This document shows positions 1 to 5,372 of a stretch of 5,372 bases of DNA, in pieces. The stretch is from assembly GCA_026713345.1 (NCBI GenBank), contig JAPOOQ010000457.1, positions 1 to 5,372 on the forward strand. The letters run 5' to 3'. A program made the translations under genes and the position numbers. This stretch comes from Gemmatimonadota bacterium. GTDB lineage: Bacteria; Gemmatimonadota; Gemmatimonadetes; Longimicrobiales; Gaopeijiaceae. The notes beneath the pieces were generated by a model, which ran no database searches, was not told the origin of the DNA, and saw only the letters and a program-made list of their open reading frames with translations. The first letter of the stretch is position 1, and each line of letters begins with the position of its first letter.

Positions 1-164
1 AGCATCGGGCCCTCTCTGCCGCTCAACGCGAGAAGCCTTACTCCGCCATCACGGGTGTGCTCTGGGAGAGAGTCGAGGGGGTCATGATCCGTCGCAGCCA
101 GTTCCTGGCCGGGATGTTCCAGTCGGCCGCGACGACGTTGGAGGACGTGCTGGCCGACGGCTAG
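1..164 (+). CDS. 3' end of an unidentified gene (partial, 53 codons visible)
   Basis: An open frame enters from the left edge, reading from base 3, and ends at a TAG at 162-164. The visible 53 residues run from HRALSAAQREKPYSAITG to the C-terminus TTLEDVLADG. They look like a soluble, mostly helical tail with no membrane segment and no motif I recognise. The stop lies 20 nt before the start of the DUF2236 oxygenase gene on the same strand, so the two are probably co-transcribed. A helical tail of this kind could end a TetR-type regulator, which often sit beside such oxygenases, but nothing visible proves it. I call it coding because the frame is open to the edge, has high-GC codon use and ends just before a well-spaced ribosome binding site. 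Confidence 0.55.
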   Translation, partial: HRALSAAQREKPYSAITGVLWERVEGVMIRRSQFLAGMFQSAATTLEDVLADG

Positions 165-170
165 GCCGTG

Positions 171-177
171 CAAGGAG
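171..177 (+). promoter_or_regulatory. Ribosome binding site of the DUF2236 oxygenase gene
   Basis: The run CAAGGAG ends 7 nt before the GTG at 185. This is a good Shine-Dalgarno match at normal spacing. It is the reason for choosing the GTG at 185 over the next in-frame ATG at residue 30. Confidence 0.7.
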
Positions 178-184
178 CCGGGAC

Positions 185-1354
185 GTGCGGATTCCATCTG
201 CCTACAGGCCGCAGTACGCACGAGCTGCCAGGCTGAACCCCGAACTTGCCGAGGAGTACATCCGGCATACCATGCTGGCCGATCCGCCAGCTGACGCCGC
301 CGTAGCCGAACTGGGTTCATTCAAGGTCTCCGAGGCGAACCGGTTCATCCAGGCCGGGATGGACCGCGACCACAGGACACTCGGCTCCGCTCCGCCTGCG
401 CTTCGCGACTTCTTCGAGGCGCTCGAGACTGCTCCGCCGTGGTGGGATCCCCGGGCCAGCTGGCTGGGGTGCAAGGCGTTTCACGAATACTCCGACCTGT
501 TCATCCCGGCGTTCTTCGTCACCACCGTCCAGAACGCGGCCACGCTGATCGCCAAGTCCTTCCATGCCACCGGACGCGTCAACTCCCTCTTCGGGCCGCG
601 GCGCATACGCCAGAACACCCGCCACTTCATCGAGATCATGCTCCCCGGGGCCCTCGATCGCCGCGGCGACGGATGGAAGCTGTCCGTGCGCATTCGGCTC
701 GTCCACGCGCAGGTTCGGCAACTGATCCACGGGTCGGGCCGGTGGGACGAGTCCGTCTTCGGGGTCCCCCTCAGCTCGGCGCACATGGGCGTGGCGTCGG
801 CCAACTTCTCCGCGACGATGCTCAGGCAGGCGGCAAGGCTGGGCGCGGTCATGGACCGGGCCACTCGTGACAGCTTCATGCAGATCTGGCGCTACGCCTC
901 CTGGCTCATCGGTACGCCCGAATCGCTTCTGTTCGAGGCGGACGAGGAGAAGACGCACGAACTCTACCGGATCGCGAGGGCCTGCGAACCACCCCCGGGC
1001 GAGGAATCGGTGGTCATTGCGAAAGCCCTGTTCGAGGCTCTGCCCAGGATCGCCGGAAAGAGCGACCCCGAAGAGGTGAAGGCAATGCGGGACCAGGCCT
1101 ACCGGGTGGCCCGCGCCCTCATTGGAGACGAGATGGCCGACCAGCTGGAGCTGCCCAAATCCCGTGTGCGGGGGGTCCTTGCCATGATGCGGAGTACCCG
1201 GCGGCTGGTCCGGGTGCAGCACCAACTGATCCCCAGTGTCGCGATGGCCTGGCGAAGCTCGGCCTTCGCCTTCCTGCTGGACGCCGCGTTGCTCGATGAC
1301 CTCAGCTACCGGCTGCCGGATCATCTGGATGCGGAGAAGGCCACCCCGTGGTGA
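185..1354 (+). CDS. Oxygenase MpaB / latex-clearing-protein (DUF2236) family protein
   Basis: This 389-residue protein looks like a member of the MpaB/Lcp (DUF2236) family. These are all-helical proteins, and the characterised rubber oxygenases use a b-type haem to cleave C=C bonds. The family signature is visible as RIRLVHAQVR at residues 169-178. By comparison with Lcp, His174 (704-706) is the likely axial haem ligand. Downstream, the segment IWRYASWLIG (234-243) matches the conserved WRY-x-x-x-L(I/L)G stretch. Upstream, ATGRVNSLFGPRRIRQNT (128-145) occupies the place of the family's distal-pocket helix, but I cannot assign the Lcp Arg/Thr residues by eye. No signal peptide is visible, so it is probably cytoplasmic, unlike secreted Lcp. 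The GTG start is set by the CAAGGAG at 171-177. The 3' end overlaps the permease-like gene, implying coupled translation. The substrate is unknown; rubber cleavage should not be assumed, because most family members are uncharacterised. Confidence 0.85.
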   Translation: MRIPSAYRPQYARAARLNPELAEEYIRHTMLADPPADAAVAELGSFKVSEANRFIQAGMDRDHRTLGSAPPALRDFFEALETAPPWWDPRASWLGCKAFHEYSDLFIPAFFVTTVQNAATLIAKSFHATGRVNSLFGPRRIRQNTRHFIEIMLPGALDRRGDGWKLSVRIRLVHAQVRQLIHGSGRWDESVFGVPLSSAHMGVASANFSATMLRQAARLGAVMDRATRDSFMQIWRYASWLIGTPESLLFEADEEKTHELYRIARACEPPPGEESVVIAKALFEALPRIAGKSDPEEVKAMRDQAYRVARALIGDEMADQLELPKSRVRGVLAMMRSTRRLVRVQHQLIPSVAMAWRSSAFAFLLDAALLDDLSYRLPDHLDAEKATPW

Positions 1355-3078
1355 GCGGGCAGGGGAAGCGCCTTCGCTACGCCGCAGACGAAGCACCCCC
1401 TCCCGGGGTTTCCGTGGTAGTGGGATTGCAGACCGCGGTGCTCACGTGCGTGCCGGTCGTGGTGATCATGACGATCGTCGCGCGGGTGGCCGGCCAGAGC
1501 GACGAGTACCTTCTCTGGACGATCTTCGCGGGCCTGGTGATTGGCGGACTCACAACGATCGTGCAGGCCGCGCGCTTCGGCGGGATCGGCGCGGGCAACC
1601 TGGTCATCATGGGGTCGTGCGGAGCCGCAATCGGTGTTGCCGTTCTTGCACTTCGGGCGGGCGGCCCGCCGCTGCTCGCAACCCTGGTCGTTGCGTCGGC
1701 CCTCTTCCAGTTCGGGCTCGCCGCCCGCCTTGCGGTGCTGCGCCGCATCTTTACTCCGGTCGTTTCCGGGACCCTGACGGCGCTGATCGCGGTCAGCATC
1801 ATGCCGCTGGGATTCGCAATGATGCAGCGCGTGCCCGCAGACGCGCCGGCAGCCGCGGCACCCGTCACCACAATCGTTACCGTGGTCACGGTAGCAGGGC
1901 TAATGCTGCGGGCCCGCGGGATCCTGCTCGCCTGGACACCCGTCGTCGGATTGGCGGTGGGTACCGCGGTTGCCGCGCTTTTCGGAATCCTGGACTTCAG
2001 CCGCGCCGGTCAGGTTGCGTGGATCGGCCTCCCGCCTCTGGCCGGGCCGGGCATCGGTCCGGTTCTCGACTCCCGCTTCTGGTTGCTCCTTCCCGGCTTC
2101 CTGTTCGTCACGCTCGTCATCACGGTCAAGCAGGTCGGCGACGCCGTTCTGATCCAGCGCCTTTCCCGCCGGGAGCCCAGGGCGACCGACTTCCGCAGGG
2201 TACAGGGAGCGGTCAGCGCCTGTGCCGCCGGAACCCTCCTTTCCGGGATTGCCGGAACGCTGCCCGTATGGCCCCGGAACGGCGGGATCAGGCTTGCCCG
2301 GGGAGTGGGGATCGCAGCCCGTTCGGTCGGGATCCACATCGGGATCATCGTGATCGGGCTCGCCTTCGTCCCCAGGTTCGCCGTGGTGTTGCTCTCCATT
2401 CCCGCACCTGTGCTCGGCGCCTACATCTTTGTCGTTTTCGCCGCCAACTTCGCCCAGGCAATGAAGGTGATCTTCCAGTCCGACCCGGGCCGGCAGGGGG
2501 CGTTCGTGGCCGGCATATCGTTCTGGGTGGGAGCGGGAATCCAGTTCCGGGCCATATTCCCGGAATACTTCAGCGGCCCCGCCGGCCAGACGCTCGCCAA
2601 CGGAATTGTCACGGGCGGCATCACCGTCCTGTTGCTGAGCCTGTTTCTTGAGCTGACCGGACCCCGCCGACACAGGGCCGAGATGCCTCTCGGCGAAGAC
2701 AGCCTGCCGGTCGTCGACAAATTCGTGATGGGGTTGGCGGAGCGCTACCGGTGGAGGGGTGCACCTCTGGAACGGCTCAGGGCGTCCGCCGAAGAGGCGG
2801 TGCTCAGCCTGATCCGGCAGGAAACAGACGCATCCGCGGCTGCGCGCGGACTCCGTGTGGTCGCCAGCAACGATCGCACCGGTGCCACGCTGGAGTTCAC
2901 AGCCGCTACCAGGGGAGCCAACCTGGAAAATGAAATGGTCGCCCTCGGGTCACGACGTCCCGATCCCACCAGCCAGCGCGACCTGACCCTGCGGCTCCTG
3001 CGTTTTCACGCGTCTTCCGTCAGCCACCGGCAGTACCACAACGCCGACATCCTGACCGTGCGCGTGGCAAGATCCTGA
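1348..3078 (+). CDS. NCS2/SLC23-type transporter-like protein with a C-terminal GHKL/RsbW-like domain
   Basis: The 576-residue product has two parts. Residues about 23-437 are very hydrophobic, with about 13-14 membrane segments, and follow the nucleobase-cation symporter-2 fold. Seen in order are GLQTAVLTCVP (TM1, where the family has GLQH), the TM3 segment NLVIMGSCGAAIG (84-96), TVKQVGD (259-265, TM8), ACAAGTLLSGIAGT (291-304, TM9), RNGGIRLARGV (310-320, TM10) and SIPAPVLGA (350-358, matching the family's IPxPVLGG). Usual NCS2 length is about 430-480, so residues about 441-576 are extra. Canonical site residues are changed: TM8 Glu is Lys261, TM9 Asp/Asn is Cys292, and TM10 Glu/Gln is Arg310, while Asn311 and Gly313 are kept. 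Xanthine or uracil transport is therefore doubtful. The gene overlaps the oxygenase stop. The start may be GTG 1348 or GTG 1351 (GTGA overlap); AAGG at 1337-1340 can serve both. The fold is secure, the function is not. Confidence 0.85.
   Translation: MVSGQGKRLRYAADEAPPPGVSVVVGLQTAVLTCVPVVVIMTIVARVAGQSDEYLLWTIFAGLVIGGLTTIVQAARFGGIGAGNLVIMGSCGAAIGVAVLALRAGGPPLLATLVVASALFQFGLAARLAVLRRIFTPVVSGTLTALIAVSIMPLGFAMMQRVPADAPAAAAPVTTIVTVVTVAGLMLRARGILLAWTPVVGLAVGTAVAALFGILDFSRAGQVAWIGLPPLAGPGIGPVLDSRFWLLLPGFLFVTLVITVKQVGDAVLIQRLSRREPRATDFRRVQGAVSACAAGTLLSGIAGTLPVWPRNGGIRLARGVGIAARSVGIHIGIIVIGLAFVPRFAVVLLSIPAPVLGAYIFVVFAANFAQAMKVIFQSDPGRQGAFVAGISFWVGAGIQFRAIFPEYFSGPAGQTLANGIVTGGITVLLLSLFLELTGPRRHRAEMPLGEDSLPVVDKFVMGLAERYRWRGAPLERLRASAEEAVLSLIRQETDASAAARGLRVVASNDRTGATLEFTAATRGANLENEMVALGSRRPDPTSQRDLTLRLLRFHASSVSHRQYHNADILTVRVARS
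2668..3075 (+). other. C-terminal degenerate GHKL/RsbW-like domain of the NCS2-type protein
   Basis: Residues about 441-576 follow the last membrane segment and should lie in the cytoplasm. The helix LERLRASAEEAVLSLI (474-489) resembles the N-box helix of RsbW/HATPase_c_2 proteins (pattern EEAxxN), but the Mg-binding Asn is Ser487 (2806-2808). A strand pair GLRVVASND and ATLEFTAA follows. TRGANLEN stands where a D-x-G box is expected and lacks the Asp. The end, RDLTLRLLRFHASSVSHRQY then ADILTVRVA, fits the final helix and strand of such folds. By eye it is therefore a GHKL-like fold that probably no longer hydrolyses ATP. It could bind a ligand, nucleotide or partner protein. The assignment is inferred from pattern only. 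Confidence 0.5.
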
Positions 3079-3082
3079 CAGC

Positions 3083-3109
3083 GCCCGGGGCCTCCACGGG
3101 GGCCGGGGC
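3083..3109. terminator. GC-rich imperfect hairpin between convergent genes (possible bidirectional terminator)
   Basis: The 34-nt spacer between the two stop codons contains an imperfect inverted repeat. GCCC at 3083-3086 pairs with GGGC at 3106-3109. GG pairs with CC inside that, and CCTCC pairs with GGGGG (one G-T pair) around a tiny loop, with bulged G residues between the stem parts. No proper T-run follows on either strand (only a short CTTT at 3117-3120), so it is not a textbook intrinsic terminator. Its place between convergent stops is what supports the call. Confidence 0.35.
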
Positions 3110-3112
3110 AGG

Positions 3113-4159
3113 TCAGCTTTCGTAGCCGAGCAGCCTCATCCCCGGCTCGCACGCTTCACTGAGGGGCGCAAGTTCGGCGGGCGAAAGACGGGTCCAGGAC
3201 GGCGGCTTGTCGCGAATCACGCCGCAGATCCGTTTCAACCAGTCGGTGTCCACGTACCGAGGCCCCACGAACTCGGCAAAGCGGGACATCTCCGGTTCGG
3301 GCGACTTCAGCACGGATTCGAAGCGGATCGACAGCACACGGTCGCGGGGAAGGGCCTCCAGGTGGCGCACCCCGCGCTCGATCATGCCGTTCCACAGCCA
3401 TCCGAAGGTCGGCAGGTCGATCTGCGCGGCACGGAACTTCTCGGCGGAGAAACGTTTCGCTCGGCGTTCCATTAGGAAGGAAATCCACGGGCTGGTGCCG
3501 GGCCAGTTGAACCGGCTGAAGGGATCGAGCCCTCTCTTCCGCAACTGTGATGCCAGCATGGCCAGAGACCGAAAGGGCCTGTGCTTCTGCATCGACATGG
3601 CGGTATCCCGGCCGTCGCGGAAGACATGGACGAAGCGCGCGTCCGGAAACCGCCTGGCGAGCAGCGGCGTCAACAGCAGCGACGCGCCGGACCGCTCGAT
3701 CCATACCGTCTTGTCGTAGCGGTCGGCCAGCCACTCGAAGGCGAAGCGGTAGTGGTCCTCCAGCGCGGCACGCCCCCGCTTGCGCAAGTCGCGGCCCAGC
3801 TCGTCCCAGAGGTCGTCATGGTCGTCGGTCAGATGGGGAAGCGTGACGGCCAGAATCGGGGGCAGGTCATCGGGTCCGTAGCGGGCGTCCGGCGAATCGA
3901 TCGGATAGAGGAACTCATTGGATTGCAGGCGGTTTCGCAGGACCGCCTGAAGGGCCGGCCGGCAGGTGTTCAGCTTCCGGAACAGGTCCTCTCCGCCGAC
4001 CTTGCGTCCGCGCAGAACGGTCGCGCCCATGGTCGCAAGGAATTCGGAGACGCTGAGCATCGCGGGATGCTTGCGAACCATGTCGGAGATCATGGTCGAC
4101 CCACACCGCCCCGTGCTCACGACGAACACGGGAGGCGACATTCCATCACTGGCGCGCAT
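3113..4159 (-). CDS. Sulfotransferase family protein (PAPS-dependent type)
   Basis: This 348-residue soluble protein should transfer a sulfuryl group from PAPS to a hydroxyl or amine of a small molecule, lipid or sugar. The 5'-phosphosulfate loop is FVVSTGRCGSTMIS (residues 12-25), a P-loop-like T-G-R-x-G-S-T at the extreme N-terminus. The 3'-phosphate site is FVHVFRDGRDTAMSM (177-191), with Arg181 and Ser189 eight apart as in classical sulfotransferases. Later, IRFESVLKSPEPEMSRFAEFVG (278-299 region) matches the family's RYEDL...P...L..F.G stretch, and the end RLLGYES is the usual C-terminal LGY. No signal peptide or membrane anchor is seen, and the length is in the normal range. The gene overlaps the upstream P450 by 14 nt, so the two are co-transcribed and probably act on one pathway. 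The ATG at 4159 is chosen over Met7 because of the strong GGAGGAG 7 nt upstream. The acceptor is unknown. Confidence 0.9.
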   Translation of the reverse strand: MRASDGMSPPVFVVSTGRCGSTMISDMVRKHPAMLSVSEFLATMGATVLRGRKVGGEDLFRKLNTCRPALQAVLRNRLQSNEFLYPIDSPDARYGPDDLPPILAVTLPHLTDDHDDLWDELGRDLRKRGRAALEDHYRFAFEWLADRYDKTVWIERSGASLLLTPLLARRFPDARFVHVFRDGRDTAMSMQKHRPFRSLAMLASQLRKRGLDPFSRFNWPGTSPWISFLMERRAKRFSAEKFRAAQIDLPTFGWLWNGMIERGVRHLEALPRDRVLSIRFESVLKSPEPEMSRFAEFVGPRYVDTDWLKRICGVIRDKPPSWTRLSPAELAPLSEACEPGMRLLGYES

Positions 4160-5372
4160 GGTCGCGCTCCTCCAGCGTGGCGAGAAGGGTGCTGCCGTAT
4201 TCGTAGAGTGCCATGGACCTGGCCTCGTCGAAACCCGATGTCTGCGCCAGATGCAGGCGCCACTTCCCGAGAACGCCGGCCAGGACCAGCGGGCCCTGTA
4301 CGAGCGCCAGCTCCCGGCCGATGCAGATGCGGGGACCCGAGCCGAAGGGAAGGTAGGCGTTCTTGGGGTGACTCGGCCTGTCCTCGAGCCATCTCTCCGG
4401 CCGGAACTCGCGGGGGTGCGGAAAGTGCCTCCGGTTCATGTGGAGCACCCGGATTGCGCACTGCATCACGGTATCCCTGGGGATGAAGTATCCCCCGATC
4501 GTGCAGTCCTCGGTCGCGCGCCGGCTCACGTAGTGGATCGGCGGCATCAGACGGAGGGCCTCGGCGAACACGGCGCGGGTATAGGGGAGGCGTGCGACAT
4601 CCTCGGCCTGAAGCGGCGCCCCGCCGCTGACGTCGTCCAGTTCCGCCTCGAGACGCTGGAGCACTTCGGGCTGGCGCAGGATCCTGGAGAAGCACCACGT
4701 AAGGGCATTCGCGCAGGTCTCGTGACCCGCAAAGAGAAGCACGTATGCGTCCTCCCGCACTTCCTCGTCCGTGAACGAGCGCTCCTCGCCTTCTTCGTCC
4801 TGCGCGTGGACCAGGACCGAGACGACATCGTACCTGGTGCCCGGGCCGGCCTGGCGAGCCGCGGCAATGGCCTTGTCGAACACGGCGTCCATCTCGGCCA
4901 GGGTGCGATGCGCGCGGAAGTTGGCCGGGAGGGGAAGGAGCGTGATCAGCTTGCTCATGGGCAACAGGGCCCGCACCACCTTCCACTTCTGCGTGGCAAG
5001 CACGGCGTCGATCAGGCCCGGGTTGGCCGGCGTGTCGTCTCCGAAGAACGCTTCGCACGCGATATCGAGCGCCAGCAGGTGCATCTCCTTCTTCAGATCG
5101 ATCGTCTGTCCGGACGAGTGGAGCCGCTGGCGGGTGGCGGCGTTGCGAACCACGACCTCGCCGAACCAGTCGGCCTGACGCTTGTTGAAGGAAGGATGCA
5201 TGAGCTTCCGCCGCCGCGCATGCTCCTCGCCGTCGCCGGTCAGGATCGTCGGAAGTCGCATCACACCCTTTCCGATGTCACTCTTCGCGAACGACGCCCG
5301 CTTCACGACAAGGATTTCCCGCATCAGGTCCGCGTCGGAAACCACACAGAAACTCCGGCCGGGAAGCTCGTA
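4146..5372 (-). CDS. Cytochrome P450 (5'-truncated by the window edge)
   Basis: A haem-thiolate monooxygenase; 408 residues are visible. The frame stays open to base 5372 (first codons YELPGRSFC), so the GTG at 5345 is an internal Val and about 40-50 N-terminal residues lie outside. Motifs in order are a C-helix-type HARRRKLMHPSF; the I-helix oxygen-activation motif AGHET (4716-4730), with Cys in place of the frequent second Thr; the K-helix ExxR as EALR (4551-4562); FRPERW (4389-4406); and the haem loop FGSGPRICIG (4317-4346) with the ligand Cys at 4323-4325. All essential residues are present, so it should be active given a redox partner, and none is encoded here. The FGSGPRICIGRELAL loop and PERW are typical of the CYP4/CYP102-like branch, whose members often oxidise fatty acids, terpenoids or other lipids, but family placement by eye is weak. 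The C-terminus ends just after the start of the sulfotransferase gene. No membrane anchor can be judged because the N-terminus is missing. Confidence 0.93.
   Translation of the reverse strand, partial: YELPGRSFCVVSDADLMREILVVKRASFAKSDIGKGVMRLPTILTGDGEEHARRRKLMHPSFNKRQADWFGEVVVRNAATRQRLHSSGQTIDLKKEMHLLALDIACEAFFGDDTPANPGLIDAVLATQKWKVVRALLPMSKLITLLPLPANFRAHRTLAEMDAVFDKAIAAARQAGPGTRYDVVSVLVHAQDEEGEERSFTDEEVREDAYVLLFAGHETCANALTWCFSRILRQPEVLQRLEAELDDVSGGAPLQAEDVARLPYTRAVFAEALRLMPPIHYVSRRATEDCTIGGYFIPRDTVMQCAIRVLHMNRRHFPHPREFRPERWLEDRPSHPKNAYLPFGSGPRICIGRELALVQGPLVLAGVLGKWRLHLAQTSGFDEARSMALYEYGSTLLATLEERDHARQ
4167..4173 (-). promoter_or_regulatory. Strong ribosome binding site of the sulfotransferase gene, inside the P450 gene
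   Basis: On the minus strand GGAGGAG is followed after 7 nt by the ATG at 4159-4157. This near-perfect Shine-Dalgarno lies within the last codons of the P450 (encoding the LEERD region). It decides the start: the alternative Met7 at 4141 has only a weak GATGGA directly before it. Confidence 0.8.

Noticed and set aside
185..1354. Naming the DUF2236 protein a rubber oxygenase (Lcp)
   Set aside because: No secretion signal is seen and the family is functionally broad. Only the haem-ligand motif region is shared by eye.
317..1396. A 359-codon open frame on the minus strand opposite the DUF2236 oxygenase gene
   Set aside because: It is rich in Gly, Pro, Arg and His with no recognisable motif, and it lies antisense to a gene with clear family signatures. 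Long antisense open frames are expected in high-GC DNA.
1236..2651. A 471-codon plus-strand frame overlapping the oxygenase end and the membrane protein
   Set aside because: Its translation is Arg/Gly/Pro-rich and low in hydrophobic structure, typical of a shifted frame, while the competing frame gives a coherent multi-helix membrane protein.
1348..3078. Naming the membrane protein a uracil or xanthine permease
   Set aside because: The fold fits NCS2, but the residues that define nucleobase binding appear replaced, so a substrate name would overstate the evidence.
4139..4141. Met7 as the sulfotransferase start, which would remove the overlap with the P450
   Set aside because: Only a weak purine stretch precedes it with poor spacing, whereas the ATG at 4159 has GGAGGAG at 7 nt.
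3581..4486. A 301-codon plus-strand frame opposite the sulfotransferase and P450 ends
   Set aside because: It is antisense to two well-supported genes, crosses their junction, and has compositionally biased translation with no domain pattern.
4117..5058. A 313-codon minus-strand frame inside the P450 gene
   Set aside because: It is a shifted-frame shadow of the P450, Arg/Gly/Pro-rich and without motifs. The P450 frame carries all expected signatures.
5343..5345. GTG as the true start of the P450
   Set aside because: The frame stays open upstream to the window edge, and the resulting protein would lack the N-terminal region normally present before the B-helix. The segment YELPGRSFCVVSDADLMREI reads as continuous P450 sequence.

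Overview
The window is a gene-dense, G+C-rich (roughly two thirds G+C by eye) bacterial segment. It holds five protein-coding genes in two convergent blocks and almost no non-coding DNA. The high G+C content, GTG starts, Shine-Dalgarno sites and tight overlaps point to a bacterium with a high-GC genome, for example a proteobacterium, myxobacterium, gemmatimonad or actinobacterium. The sequence alone does not fix the phylum. No rRNA, tRNA, insertion sequence, CRISPR array or long repeat was seen.

Plus-strand block (1-3078): the last 53 codons of an unidentified gene are followed after 20 nt by a MpaB/Lcp-type (DUF2236) haem oxygenase homologue (185-1354). Its stop overlaps the start of a 576-residue membrane protein (1348-3078). 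That protein has a body of the NCS2 nucleobase transporter fold (UraA/XanQ/SLC23) and about 135 extra C-terminal residues that look like a degenerate GHKL/RsbW-type ATPase domain. The three genes probably form one transcription unit, and the last two are almost certainly translationally coupled.

Minus-strand block (3113-5372): a cytochrome P450, cut at its N-terminus by the window edge, is followed with a 14-nt overlap by a PAPS-dependent-type sulfotransferase. An oxidation-then-sulfation pair acting on a shared small molecule or lipid is the simplest reading, but the substrate cannot be read from sequence.

The two blocks converge on a 34-nt spacer carrying a GC-rich imperfect hairpin. Together the window encodes two unrelated haem-oxygenase types, a conjugating enzyme and a membrane transporter-like protein, which suggests accessory or secondary metabolism. 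The most unusual item is the transporter-like protein. Two conserved glutamate/glutamine positions of the NCS2 substrate site appear as lysine and arginine, and the appended domain lacks the key Asn and Asp of a working GHKL ATPase. This may be a divergent NCS2 branch with a new substrate or a sensory role.
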